Below, in pieces: positions 40,571 to 55,359 of a DNA stretch of 64,000 bases. How positions within the stretch are numbered: the first letter of the stretch is position 1; every line of letters begins with the position of its first letter. Made by a program: the position numbers and the translations under genes. The DNA lies in assembly GCA_013823505.1 (NCBI GenBank), contig PNMH01000009.1, forward strand, positions 13,427-77,426, given 5' to 3'. This DNA is from Polaromonas sp. GTDB lineage: Bacteria > Pseudomonadota > Gammaproteobacteria > Burkholderiales > Burkholderiaceae. A model generated the notes under the pieces. The model was not told where the DNA came from and searched no databases. It worked only from the letters and a program-made list of their open reading frames with translations.

Positions 40571-40599
40571 AAAAACCGGGCAATGGGTGCCCGGTTTTT
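40571..40599 (-). terminator. Hairpin with T-run between gltD and mlaF
   Basis: A perfect 11-base stem, AAAAACCGGGC with GCCCGGTTTTT, around a 7-base loop; bidirectional by sequence. On the minus strand it should end gltBD transcripts. It stops only five bases before the mlaF ATG and overlaps the expected start point of the mlaF promoter. Confidence 0.8.
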
Positions 40600-40601
40600 C
40601 G

Positions 40602-40630
40602 ATGATACGAGATTCGGGGTAAACCCCAAG
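40602..40630 (-). promoter_or_regulatory. Probable mlaF operon promoter
   Basis: Minus-strand TTGGGG (40625-40630), 17-base spacer, TATCAT (40602-40607, one mismatch). The transcript would start near 40595, inside the first arm of the terminator hairpin, giving a leader of about 30 bases. Confidence 0.45.
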
Positions 40631-40652
40631 CCTCGGTGTGTTTCGTTTGATG

Positions 40653-42134
<1,482 letters not shown>

Positions 42135-42160
42135 GATGCGTGTCCTTCGATTGCGTTGGC

Positions 42161-46939
<4,779 letters not shown>

Positions 46940-46988
46940 GGCGCTTCCTTCTCGGTTCGTGGGGCGTTGATTCAAATCGGGACTGCGG

Positions 46989-47017
46989 AGCTTATTGCAT
47001 TGCAACAACAATGCCAA
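46989..47017 (-). promoter_or_regulatory. Probable gltB promoter with an inverted repeat in the spacer
   Basis: Minus-strand TTGGCA (47012-47017, one mismatch) and TAAGCT (46989-46994, weak) with a 17-base spacer. GCATTG (46997-47002) and CAATGC (47009-47014) form a 6-base inverted repeat over the spacer, a possible operator. The leader would be about 43 bases. Confidence 0.4.
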
Positions 47018-47027
47018 GCAAATTAAA

Positions 47028-47041
47028 TGGGGTCAGATTCC
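47028..47041. repeat. Left end repeat of the transposase element
   Basis: TGGGGTCAGATTCC, a perfect inverted match to the copy at 47844-47857 and an imperfect direct match to TGGGGACAGATC at 47077-47088. Confidence 0.7.
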
Positions 47042-47078
47042 AATTATTTACAATCGAATTCGATTCGGAAATCAATTG
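47041..47078. repeat. AT-rich imperfect palindrome inside the left end
   Basis: It is centred on the perfect 14-base palindrome AATCGAATTCGATT (47052-47065), with CAATT and AATTG at the outer ends and ATTT/AAAT between. It is bracketed by the two direct repeats. Base composition is far more AT-rich than the neighbourhood. Confidence 0.6.
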
Positions 47079-47088
47079 GGGACAGATC
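47077..47088. repeat. Second, imperfect copy of the end repeat
   Basis: TGGGGACAGATC, ten of twelve positions the same as the start of the left end repeat, 49 bases further in and in the same orientation. Confidence 0.5.
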
Positions 47089-47122
47089 AAAAGGATGTGC
47101 GGTGTCGCAAGGACACACGCCT

Positions 47123-47179
47123 GATCAGCGGGCTTCGGGGGGCTTCGTTCGTGGGCGTCCTGCCCGCGCTTCGCTGATC
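47123..47179 (-). repeat. Hairpin-forming inverted repeat at the transposase stop codon
   Basis: Perfect 8-base arms GATCAGCG (47123-47130) and CGCTGATC (47172-47179), with an inner GCGGGC/GCCCGC pair (47128-47133 and 47162-47167). It spans the last codons and the stop. It could be a REP-like substrate or a 3' hairpin. Confidence 0.4.
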
Positions 47180-47826
47180 CGTCGGGGCGTCTGCTTTTGC
47201 AAGCTCTCCACAAAGTCGGCATCGCCCAATGCCCAGCCGTGCAGCGTGGCGTGCGTGATGGCTTTTTGTGCATCGGCAGTCAGCCCGGCGCGCACCAATT
47301 CGGTGTAGGCCGCCTCCCGCGCAAAAGGTGTGTTACCGAGGCTCCAGACCAGAGGATGGGGCGTGACGCGCCGATCATTGGTCTGACCGATGAAGTGCCG
47401 GTGACTGGACCAGAGGTATTGCCTCGGGTCGCTGACCATGCCGGCGCGCACAGGGTTGAGGTCCAGATACGCCATGCAGGCCAGCAAGTACCGGTCTGTC
47501 TGGATCAGGGTGGACTTGTACCGCCCTTCCCACAATGTGCCGGTGCGCTGATGCCGGTCGTTGAAGTAACGCACATAACGCCGGCCCACAGCCTGCATCA
47601 TCAGTGGCACGCCCTCATTGGTTTCAGGCGTGATGAGCAGGTGGAAATGGTTGTCCATCAACACATAGGCATTGATCGCCACCTGGTGCTTTTTGGCGTT
47701 TTCAGCCATCAGTTCCAGCAACACCTCGCGGTCGTCATCGGTTGTGACGATGGGCTGGCGGTTGTTGCCGCGCTGGATGACATGGTGGGGGTAGCCAGCG
47801 ACGGTGAGGCGGGGCAATCGGGCCAT
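47125..47826 (-). CDS. REP-associated tyrosine transposase (RAYT, Y1_Tnp family)
   Basis: A 233-residue HUH single-strand DNA endonuclease related to IS200/IS605 TnpA. It has the RAYT start GYPHHVIQRGNNRQ (11-24), the metal-binding HFH motif in MDNHFHLLIT (H60, H62) and the tyrosine-bearing helix RRYVRYFNDRHQRTG (82-96; Y84 or Y87), followed by LWEGRYKS. The reading frame is intact, so it may be active. Such genes are usually single-copy domesticated relatives that act on REP hairpins; whether REPs are scattered in this genome cannot be seen here. Confidence 0.92.
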   Translation of the reverse strand: MARLPRLTVAGYPHHVIQRGNNRQPIVTTDDDREVLLELMAENAKKHQVAINAYVLMDNHFHLLITPETNEGVPLMMQAVGRRYVRYFNDRHQRTGTLWEGRYKSTLIQTDRYLLACMAYLDLNPVRAGMVSDPRQYLWSSHRHFIGQTNDRRVTPHPLVWSLGNTPFAREAAYTELVRAGLTADAQKAITHATLHGWALGDADFVESLQKQTPRRISEARAGRPRTKPPEAR

Positions 47827-47843
47827 AGACGTGGAATGAAATG

Positions 47844-47857
47844 GGAATCTGACCCCA
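47844..47857. repeat. Right end repeat of the transposase element
   Basis: GGAATCTGACCCCA, the exact reverse complement of the left end repeat. It lies 17 bases upstream of the transposase start and 17 bases from the stop of the MFS gene. Confidence 0.7.
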
Positions 47858-47874
47858 ATTAGACATGACCTCGA

Positions 47875-49083
47875 TCAGACACGCTGGCGCCATTCTGCTT
47901 GCAATCGGCCAGCCAAAAGCAGCCCCAGGACAGACGATGTCCCTGTCACCCACCAGGTGGACTGCCAGCCACCGGCCTGGGTGGCAACCCAGGCCACAAG
48001 CGGTGGGCCGATGAACTGACCCAGTGCCGAAAACTGTTGCATCCAGCCGACCGTGGTGGACACCGTGTCTTCGCCCGGTGCCAGCACCACCGCGAGGCCA
48101 AACAAGGTCCCGGGGATCAGGCCACCCACACCCGAGAACACCAGCACGGCCAGGTACTGCGCCACCGGATGCCCCGTCGCAGCAAACGTGATGACCGAGC
48201 CGATCCCCATGGCGCAAAAACCCCCGGCCAACAGCACACCGGGGCGCACGCCCCGTGCCAGCAGTCGGCCGGCGCCGATGTTGCCCACCATGTTGATACC
48301 GGCAGCCAGCGCGCTGAGGCTGCCCACCGTCGCCGCGGCAAACCCGGCTTGCGCGTAAATGGTTGGCAAAAAACCGATGACGGCGAGCCATTGGCCGGAG
48401 TACAGAAAAAACGCCAAGGCCACCCACCAAGGCCCTGGTGCTGTGAGCGTTTTCCGCAGACGCGGCCCCCAGGCGCCGACGCCCTGACCAGGCCTGGTGA
48501 CGGCCGACACCTCGTCAGGCTTCACACTGCGCGCCAGAAGCACCGCCGAGCCCAATGACAGCAAGGAAAGCGCAACCCAGGCCCACCGCCAGCCGACCTG
48601 GCCGATGAGAGCGCCGCCCGCCAACAGGGCCAACGCCGTGCCCAGCGGCATGTAGGCACCCCACCAACCCAGGGCGCGCGAGAGCGTGGGCGCATGCAGC
48701 ACACGCCGGCGCAGCAGGCCCGGCGCGGGCAGCACGGACAGCAGGAAACCCACACCCTCCACCACGCGCGACAGCAACAGCCATCCTGTGCCCGGTGCCA
48801 CGGCGCCCAGCATGCTGCCCATGGCCAACAGGACCAGGCCGATCAACATGACCCGGCGTGGCCCGAGCCTGTCGGCTGTGAGGCCAACCGCCAGGCCCAG
48901 GGTCATGCCGGCCAGCTGCACCAACGACAACAGAAAGCCCGCCTGCACCAGCGTGAGCTGCAAGGTCTCGCGCAGCACGGGGATGGCCACTGGCAGCTTG
49001 CCAATGTGCAGGGCGCAGGTCACGCCCACAGCAAGCACGATGGCGGCGGTGTGCCGGGAGGCCGGGTCGTCGCGGTCGGTCAT
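47875..49083 (-). CDS. MFS transporter (CynX/NimT-like)
   Basis: A 402-residue major facilitator with about 12 membrane helices. Visible landmarks are an MFS loop 2-3 motif GLTADRLGPRRVMLIG in the N-half and a second half that restarts near WWVALAFFLYSGQWLAVIGF. The best overall resemblance is to the cyanate/nitroimidazole (CynX/NimT) group, but substrate cannot be told. Start at 49083 (MTDRDDPASRHT). It follows dgt by 22 bases on the same strand; the transposase element lies after it. Confidence 0.82.
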   Translation of the reverse strand: MTDRDDPASRHTAAIVLAVGVTCALHIGKLPVAIPVLRETLQLTLVQAGFLLSLVQLAGMTLGLAVGLTADRLGPRRVMLIGLVLLAMGSMLGAVAPGTGWLLLSRVVEGVGFLLSVLPAPGLLRRRVLHAPTLSRALGWWGAYMPLGTALALLAGGALIGQVGWRWAWVALSLLSLGSAVLLARSVKPDEVSAVTRPGQGVGAWGPRLRKTLTAPGPWWVALAFFLYSGQWLAVIGFLPTIYAQAGFAAATVGSLSALAAGINMVGNIGAGRLLARGVRPGVLLAGGFCAMGIGSVITFAATGHPVAQYLAVLVFSGVGGLIPGTLFGLAVVLAPGEDTVSTTVGWMQQFSALGQFIGPPLVAWVATQAGGWQSTWWVTGTSSVLGLLLAGRLQAEWRQRV

Positions 49084-49105
49084 GGCACAGCGCAGCGCGG
49101 CTGAC

Positions 49106-50290
49106 TCACGGGAAGACCACGGTCCCGAACAGGCGCTCGTGCTCCCGGATCGCAAACCGATCGGTCATGCCGGCGATGTAGTCGGCCACCGCGCGCGCAT
49201 GGTGCTGGCTGCGACCGTGAGCCTCAGGCAGTTCCTGGGGCACGTTCAGGTATCGCTCAAACAGATCGCTCACCACCTGCCGCGCGCGGCCGGTGGTTTC
49301 CATGACCTGAGGGTGGCGGTACAGATTGCGCAGCAGAAAGGTCTTGAGCACCTGCGAACGCTCGCGCATGGCCGGAGAAAAAGCCACCAGTGGCGGCAGA
49401 CGGCGCGCGGCATCGGCATCAACGGGGCCCTGCTCGGCGATGCACAAACGGGTGTGATCGATCACGTCGTACACCTGGTCGCTGAGCATCAGCCGGATGG
49501 ATTCGAACAGCAGGCGCCGTCCACCCAGCGCCGGATGGGCTTGCAATGCCTGCTGCCGGTAGTGCGCAAACAGCGGCACTTCGTCGAGCTGCTCCAACGT
49601 GAGCAAGCCCGAGCGCACACCGTCATCAATGTCGTGCGCGTTGTAGGCAATCTCGTCGGCCAGGTTGCACAGTTGGGCCTCCAGGCTGGGCGAGCCGCCG
49701 TTGAGAAACCGGGCGGCCACGCCAGCGGGCTCCAGGAGCTCCAACCGCTGCGCATGCGCGCGAGAACAGTGTTTGAGAATGCCCTCACGGGTCTCGAAGC
49801 ACAGGTTCAGGCCATCAAAGGACGGGTAGCGCTCTTCCAGTTCGTCCACGACGCGCAGGCTTTGCAAATTGTGTTCGAAGCCGCCGCCGTTCGCCGCCAG
49901 CTCACTGGGCGGGAGGGCCTGCATGCAGGCGTTCAGCGCGTCCTGGCCTGCATGTCCGAAGGGTGTGTGGCCGAGGTCGTGGGCCAGCGCGATGGCTTCC
50001 ACCAGATCTTCGTTGAGTTGCAACGACCTCGCGATGCTGCGCCCGAGCTGGGCGACTTCGAGCGAGTGGGTCAGGCGCGTGCGGAAGAGATCACCTTCGT
50101 GGTTCAGGAAGACCTGGGTCTTGTAGACCAGCCGGCGAAAGGCTGTGGAATGAATCACGCGATCCCGGTCGCGCTGGAAGGCGGTCCGCGTGGGCGCTTC
50201 GGGTTCGGGATGGCGGCGTCCCCGGCTGCGCGCAGGGTCACTGGCGTACGCGGCCAACCCTTGGACTGGCGGCTGCGGCACCCGCTCCAT
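49106..50290 (-). CDS. dgt: Deoxyguanosinetriphosphate triphosphohydrolase-like protein
   Basis: HD-domain dNTP triphosphohydrolase. The 394 residues carry [10 protein letters not shown] (H75), [15 protein letters not shown] (H104, D105) and the later [15 protein letters not shown] metal aspartate. It is of the shorter dgt-like type, not the 505-residue E. coli Dgt, so substrate may be broader than dGTP. Its start overlaps the aroB stop by one base. Confidence 0.94.
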   Translation of the reverse strand: MERVPQPPVQGLAAYASDPARSRGRRHPEPEAPTRTAFQRDRDRVIHSTAFRRLVYKTQVFLNHEGDLFRTRLTHSLEVAQLGRSIARSLQLNEDLVEAIALAHDLGHTPFGHAGQDALNACMQALPPSELAANGGGFEHNLQSLRVVDELEERYPSFDGLNLCFETREGILKHCSRAHAQRLELLEPAGVAARFLNGGSPSLEAQLCNLADEIAYNAHDIDDGVRSGLLTLEQLDEVPLFAHYRQQALQAHPALGGRRLLFESIRLMLSDQVYDVIDHTRLCIAEQGPVDADAARRLPPLVAFSPAMRERSQVLKTFLLRNLYRHPQVMETTGRARQVVSDLFERYLNVPQELPEAHGRSQHHARAVADYIAGMTDRFAIREHERLFGTVVFP

Positions 50291-51411
50291 CAGGCCTGCA
50301 CGCTGTCGGCGATGACCTGCGCCACCAACGCGTCGGGTGCGCTGCGCACCACCGCGCTGCCAGGGCGGTCTATGACCACGAACTTGATCTCACCCGCCTC
50401 CGATTTTTTATCAACCCGCATGAGCGCAAGGTAGCGCCCGAGATTGTCTTGGGTATCGAGCACTGGGGCCACCGTGGGCAGCCCCGCTGCCTGCACCAGG
50501 CGCGTGAGACGCTCGACAAACGCCGCGTCCACGCCGCCCAGCAGCTGCGAGAGCCGGGCCGCCATCACCATGCCGCAGCCCACCGCTTCGCCGTGCAACC
50601 AGGCTCCATAGCCCATGCCAGCTTCGATGGCGTGCCCAAAGGTGTGACCAAAGTTCAGGATGGCGCGCAGTCCGGCCTCCCGCTCGTCCTGCCCAACCAC
50701 CCAGGCCTTGATCTCGCAGCTGCGCTTGACCGCATGGGCCAGCGCGGCGGGCTCGCGAGCCATCAGCGCATCGATGTTGGCCTCGATCCAGTCGAAGAAG
50801 ACCATGTCGGCAATGGGTCCGTACTTGATCACTTCGGCCAACCCGGCGCTGAGTTCCCGTCGAGGCAACGTGGTGAGCGTGTCCAGGTCACACAGCACGC
50901 GCTGTGGCTGGTAAAAAGCCCCGATCATGTTCTTGCCCAGCGGGTGGTTGATGGCTGTCTTGCCACCGACCGACGAATCCACTTGCGCCAGCAGCGTGGT
51001 GGGCACCTGCACGAACGGCACGCCCCGCATGTAGCTGGCCGCTGCAAATCCCGTCATATCGCCAACAACGCCACCGCCCAGCGCAAACATCACCGTCTTT
51101 CGGTCACATCCGTTGGACAGAAGCGCATCAAAAATCAGGTTCAAGCACTCCCAGGTCTTGTGGGCCTCCCCGTCGGGAAGGCGCACCGTGTGGATCCTTG
51201 CATAGCGGGAAGCCAGCGCGCGCTCAATCCGCTGGGCATACAGGGGTGCGACAGTTTCGTTGGTCACGATCATGGCGCTGTGGGCGACAGGCAGCTCTGC
51301 GTAGCTTTCGGCAGCATCGAGCACGCCCGATCCGATGTCGATGGCGTAGCTGCGATCACCAAGGTCGATGTTCACGCGCTGGTGCGGGGGGAGATTGGCT
51401 TGGGGCGTCAT
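50290..51411 (-). CDS. aroB: 3-dehydroquinate synthase
   Basis: Second step of the shikimate pathway (DAHP to dehydroquinate), NAD- and zinc-dependent. The 373 residues have the NAD loop region [13 protein letters not shown], the [17 protein letters not shown] motif and the zinc ligands in [15 protein letters not shown]. Start at 51411 ([18 protein letters not shown]) is preferred over a longer form. It follows aroK by 46 bases. Confidence 0.97.
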   Translation of the reverse strand: MTPQANLPPHQRVNIDLGDRSYAIDIGSGVLDAAESYAELPVAHSAMIVTNETVAPLYAQRIERALASRYARIHTVRLPDGEAHKTWECLNLIFDALLSNGCDRKTVMFALGGGVVGDMTGFAAASYMRGVPFVQVPTTLLAQVDSSVGGKTAINHPLGKNMIGAFYQPQRVLCDLDTLTTLPRRELSAGLAEVIKYGPIADMVFFDWIEANIDALMAREPAALAHAVKRSCEIKAWVVGQDEREAGLRAILNFGHTFGHAIEAGMGYGAWLHGEAVGCGMVMAARLSQLLGGVDAAFVERLTRLVQAAGLPTVAPVLDTQDNLGRYLALMRVDKKSEAGEIKFVVIDRPGSAVVRSAPDALVAQVIADSVQA

Positions 51412-51457
51412 GGGCACCGAGTTTATGCCCTGACCTGCGTCGACCCGCCGGTGGGGT

Positions 51458-52009
51458 TCAGGGTGGCGGGGGTGCTGCACCGGGCGCCACAACGCCCGCA
51501 AGCTCGAGCTGCATCACGATCATGCTCACCAACATGGATACCGACGGTCGGCCGGTTTCAATCACGAAATGTGCCGTCTCGCGGTACAGGGGATCGCGCA
51601 CCGCATAGAGGTCCCGCAGCCGCTGAAGCGGATCTGCAACTTGCAGCAGAGGACGGTTGCGGTCATACCTCAGGCGGCGAAATACCTCTTCTGGTGTCGA
51701 GCGAAGGTACACAACGGACCCGCGCTGGTGGAGATGCTCCCGGTTCTCGGCACGCAGCACGGACCCGCCACCGGTCGACACAACGCAGGCAGGGCCAGCC
51801 GTGAGTTCATCAAGGACCGAGGCCTCAATGTCCCGAAAACGGTCCTCCCCTTCCCGCTCAAAGAACTCACGGATCGAACAGCCCAATCGCTGTTCAATCA
51901 CGTGGTCAGTGTCAAAAAAGGGGAGTGAGATGCGGCGGGACAGTTGTCGACCCACCGTCGACTTGCCCGAGCCGGGCAAGCCGATCAGAAAACAGGATGT
52001 GGCGCTCAA
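51458..52009 (-). CDS. aroK: Shikimate kinase
   Basis: Phosphorylates shikimate. The 183 residues have Walker [10 protein letters not shown] (10-18), the shikimate-binding DTDHVIEQ and STGGGSVL, and the lid RYDRNRPLL. The start is a TTG at 52009 that overlaps the pilQ stop by four bases (TTGA), so translation probably depends on pilQ. The proline-rich tail (APGAAPPPP) is unusual but harmless. Confidence 0.95.
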   Translation of the reverse strand: MSATSCFLIGLPGSGKSTVGRQLSRRISLPFFDTDHVIEQRLGCSIREFFEREGEDRFRDIEASVLDELTAGPACVVSTGGGSVLRAENREHLHQRGSVVYLRSTPEEVFRRLRYDRNRPLLQVADPLQRLRDLYAVRDPLYRETAHFVIETGRPSVSMLVSMIVMQLELAGVVAPGAAPPPP

Positions 52010-54123
52010 TTGATCGCAGATCGACCCAGCACGCGTGGTGTGATGAAGATGAGCAATTCCGACTTGTTGTTGATCCGCTCACGCGACTTGAACAGATTGC
52101 CCACGCCCGGCAGGTCTCCCAACAATGGCACTTTGTTCACCTGGTCTCGCTCGGTCTGCTCAAAGATGCCACCAATCACGACCGTTCCGCCGTTCTCCAC
52201 CAGCACCTGGGTTTGCACATGCTTGGTGTTGATGGCGATACCGTCGGGGGTGGATTCACCACGGCTGTCCTTGTTGATGTCCAGATCCAGAATGATGTTG
52301 CCCTCGGGCGTGATCTGAGGCGTGACTTCCAGCTTCAGGTTGGCCTTGCGGAAGGCAATGGCCGTCGCACCGCTGGAGGTCGCCGTCTGGTAAGGGAATT
52401 CCGTACCTTGTTCGATCAGGGCCTTAACCTGATCGGCGGTGACCACGCGTGGGCTGGACACGATGCGGCCCTTGCCGTCGGATTCCAACGCCGAGATCTC
52501 CAAGCTCAAGAAACGCGATGCGTTCGGGCTGAACAACGACAGCGCATACGAAGCAGCCAGCGCATTGCTCGGGTTGGCGGGCAGGCTCACGAAGGGCTGC
52601 GATGTTTGCGTTGGGCCCGTGGACACGGCACCGTAAGTGGAGCCGAAATTGCCCTGCACCGCGTTGCCATTGACCGAACCCACACCGAAACCACGAACAC
52701 CACCACCCAGACGCACACCCAGCGACTTGCCAAAGCTGTCGTCGGCTTCCACGATGCGCGCCTCGATGATCACTTGGCGAATCGGTATATCCAGCTTGGC
52801 AATCAGATCTTGAACCTGTTGCAGCTTGGATGGAATGTCGGTCACAAACAGCTGGTTGGTCCTTGGTTCGGAGATCACGCTACCGCGTTCAGACAAGATA
52901 CGTGCGCTGCTGCCACCGCCACCGCCGCTACCTGAAGAGGTCAGTTGTGTGGCGATATCTACCGCTTTGGCGTAGTTCATCTGGAAGCCTTGCGTGCGCA
53001 ACGCTTCCAGACTTTCGGTGGAGGCGCGGGCTTCAAGGTCCTGCTTCTCGCGAGCGGCGATCTCATCTTTGGGAGCAATCCACAGCACGTTGCCCGACTT
53101 GCGCATGCCCAGACCTTTGGCCTGAAGGATGATGTCCAGCGCTTGGTCCCATGGAACGTCTTTCAGACGCAAGGTGACCGAGCCAGTGACCGAATCGGAG
53201 GTCACCACGTTGAAGTTGGTGAAGTCGGCAATGACCTGAAGCAGTGATCGAACCTCGATGTTCTGGAAATTGAGCGAAAGCTTTTCGCCGTTGTAGCCAG
53301 GGCCTTGTGTCAACTTACTGGAGTCGATCTTCTGCTCGCGAATTTCGAGCACAAACTGGTTGTCACTCTGGTATGCGGAATGCTCCCAATTGCCCGTTGG
53401 AGCCACCACCATGCGAACACGGTCGCCTGCCTGTGATGTGGTCACGCTTTGCACCGGCGTGCCGAAATCGCTGACATCGAGGCGGCGGCGCAGGCCTTCG
53501 GGCAAAGAGGTCTTGAGAAACTCGACCACCAGGTTCTGGCCTTGCTGACGAATGTCGACGCCCACCTGGTTGTTGGCCAACTCGACGACCACACGACCGG
53601 CGTTGCCCACGCCACGGCGGAAGTCAATGTCGCGAAGCGATGAAACATCGCGGTTGCGGCTTTCAGAAAAGACCGCAGGAGGCGCTGCCGCCGCAGTGAC
53701 CACTTCGGACCGCTGCAGCACCACCACCAAAGCGTTGCCTTCGATCTTGGTCTCGTAGGATGCAGCCTGTTTCAAGTTGATGACCACGCGGGTGCGGTCA
53801 CCAGCCTGCACCACGTTGGCCGAACGGAGATTGCCCTCGTTGATGTCGACGGTGCTGCGGCCAATGGCGTTGGCCACACCCGGGAAGTCCAGCGCAATGC
53901 GCGCTGGCGCCTGGATCGTGAAGCCCGTCGGCACTGCAGCGAGAGGCTGGGCCATGTTGATGCGAATGACCTCCACACCGCCCTGCACACCTCCTGTCAA
54001 CGACTGGATGGCATTCTGGGCCTGTGCCCACACGGTCGTGAACGCCATGCAAGCGACAACTGCGCCCTTGAGCAAGCCCCACTGCACGGAAGAAATCACG
54101 GTTGCCTTGTTTGGCTTGTTCAT
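52006..54123 (-). CDS. pilQ: Type IV pilus secretin PilQ
   Basis: Outer-membrane secretin through which the pilus passes. The 705 residues have a signal peptide (cleavage near AQA, about 35), two AMIN domains (about 40-115 and 155-230) that bind peptidoglycan, an STN/N0 domain (about 290-345), an N1 domain with a glycine-serine loop (SSGSGGGGGSS, near 405), and the C-terminal secretin barrel with VEDGGTVVIGG-like VENGGTVVIGGIFEQ (about 650). It overlaps pilP and aroK by four bases. Confidence 0.96.
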   Translation of the reverse strand: MNKPNKATVISSVQWGLLKGAVVACMAFTTVWAQAQNAIQSLTGGVQGGVEVIRINMAQPLAAVPTGFTIQAPARIALDFPGVANAIGRSTVDINEGNLRSANVVQAGDRTRVVINLKQAASYETKIEGNALVVVLQRSEVVTAAAAPPAVFSESRNRDVSSLRDIDFRRGVGNAGRVVVELANNQVGVDIRQQGQNLVVEFLKTSLPEGLRRRLDVSDFGTPVQSVTTSQAGDRVRMVVAPTGNWEHSAYQSDNQFVLEIREQKIDSSKLTQGPGYNGEKLSLNFQNIEVRSLLQVIADFTNFNVVTSDSVTGSVTLRLKDVPWDQALDIILQAKGLGMRKSGNVLWIAPKDEIAAREKQDLEARASTESLEALRTQGFQMNYAKAVDIATQLTSSGSGGGGGSSARILSERGSVISEPRTNQLFVTDIPSKLQQVQDLIAKLDIPIRQVIIEARIVEADDSFGKSLGVRLGGGVRGFGVGSVNGNAVQGNFGSTYGAVSTGPTQTSQPFVSLPANPSNALAASYALSLFSPNASRFLSLEISALESDGKGRIVSSPRVVTADQVKALIEQGTEFPYQTATSSGATAIAFRKANLKLEVTPQITPEGNIILDLDINKDSRGESTPDGIAINTKHVQTQVLVENGGTVVIGGIFEQTERDQVNKVPLLGDLPGVGNLFKSRERINNKSELLIFITPRVLGRSAIN

Positions 54124-54671
54124 TTAGAAGATCCCTCTTGTAACTGCAACGCTGCGGGGCGCTCGGTCCATTCGCCGCCGGAGTCCTGCACGATCTCGCG
54201 CAGGATCACTTCGGTCTCTGAAATGCGGGTAACCCGGCCGTAGTTCTGGCCCAGGTAGTTGCCTGGCCTCACCTGGTACAGCAGGTTGTCGACTTTCACC
54301 AGCGCCACCAGCTGACCATCCCTGTTGAGACTGCCCACCAGGGACATGGTGTCCAGCGGGTAAGCCTCCAGAGGCTGCTTGCGCCGGTTGAGTTCGGGTT
54401 CGATCAATGCCGCGTTGACCACGGGAGCGGATTGACTTCCGCGCAAAACGCTCGTCAGTTTCTCCACACTGAATGGGGGCGTGGCACGCTCTCCCAAGTA
54501 AGCCTGGGGTTCAAATTTGGTGGGGGCTGGAATCGGTTGAACGGACGGCTTGATGCTGTTGCGTTCGCTCTGCATCCAGGCCTGCAATTCGTCCTGACCC
54601 GAAGAGGTACATGCAGACAAGAAGGCAATCGTGCCGACGCTGAGAAGAAGCTTGGTGCGGGAGAAAGTCAT
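54120..54671 (-). CDS. pilP: Type IV pilus lipoprotein PilP
   Basis: Inner-membrane lipoprotein linking PilNO to PilQ. The 183 residues have a lipoprotein signal with lipobox LSAC (C21), a disordered proline-containing linker, and the beta-rich PilP domain (about 75-165) with LDTMSLVGSLNRDGQLVALV and PGNYLGQNYGRVTRI. Its start overlaps the pilO stop by one base and its stop overlaps pilQ by four bases. Confidence 0.95.
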   Translation of the reverse strand: MTFSRTKLLLSVGTIAFLSACTSSGQDELQAWMQSERNSIKPSVQPIPAPTKFEPQAYLGERATPPFSVEKLTSVLRGSQSAPVVNAALIEPELNRRKQPLEAYPLDTMSLVGSLNRDGQLVALVKVDNLLYQVRPGNYLGQNYGRVTRISETEVILREIVQDSGGEWTERPAALQLQEGSSK

Positions 54672-55342
54672 CACTTCTTGGCTCCCTGTGCCTTCTGCTG
54701 AAGGGCGATTTCTTCCTGATCCAGGTAGCGGAAGGTTTTGGCGATGCAATCCATCGTGAGAACGCCTTCGCGATTGGCAACGGGCGTCAATGTCAGGTTG
54801 TTGAGCGTCACGATACGGGAGAGGTTGGCGATGTCAGCCGCAAAAAGTCCGATGTCGTGGTAGGAACCCGTCACCCGCACTGAGATGGGCAACTCGGCGT
54901 AGTACTCCTTCACGCTGATCTGGCCCGGGCGAAACAGCTCGAACTGCAGACTGCGTCCCAAACCCGCCTGATTGATGTCCGACAGCAGGGCATCCATTTC
55001 AGCCTTGCTGGGCAGCTGCTTCTCCAACTGCGTGACGTACTGCTGCACTTGCTCTAGCTGCTTGCGCAATGCATCGAGGTTCACCGCTTGAATGGCCTTC
55101 TTTTTGTAGTCCTCGCGCAGTACTTGCTCGCGCGCTTTCTCCGCGATCAACTCTTCGTCGGAGTCTTTCAGCCATGCAAACCACAAACCTGCGATGACAG
55201 CGACACAAACGGCCACAAACAACAAATTCCGGGGCAGCCCGGGCCACTGTGAGGGATCGTTCGGGTCCAGCCCGGTGAACTGTCTTTTGAGTTTTTCCTG
55301 GACTTCCTTGAAGTCCACATTGATGCTGGGCGATTTGGCCAT
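54671..55342 (-). CDS. pilO: Type IV pilus inner-membrane protein PilO
   Basis: Bitopic alignment-complex protein that pairs with PilN. The 223 residues have a short cytoplasmic tail, one helix (about 42-60), a coiled coil (about 70-120) and a ferredoxin-like periplasmic domain (about 125-210). The N-terminal VDFKEVQEKLKRQFTGLDPN is typical. It follows pilN by 17 bases. Confidence 0.94.
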   Translation of the reverse strand: MAKSPSINVDFKEVQEKLKRQFTGLDPNDPSQWPGLPRNLLFVAVCVAVIAGLWFAWLKDSDEELIAEKAREQVLREDYKKKAIQAVNLDALRKQLEQVQQYVTQLEKQLPSKAEMDALLSDINQAGLGRSLQFELFRPGQISVKEYYAELPISVRVTGSYHDIGLFAADIANLSRIVTLNNLTLTPVANREGVLTMDCIAKTFRYLDQEEIALQQKAQGAKK

Positions 55343-55359
55343 GAATGTATGCCCTCTGA

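Larger units (their letters stand above)
47028..47857 (-). mobile_element. REP-associated tyrosine transposase element
   Basis: A single transposase gene bounded by a 14-base inverted repeat: TGGGGTCAGATTCC at 47028-47041 and its complement at 47844-47857. It separates gltB from the MFS transporter gene. I see no convincing target-site duplication. The ends are inferred from the repeats. Confidence 0.65.
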
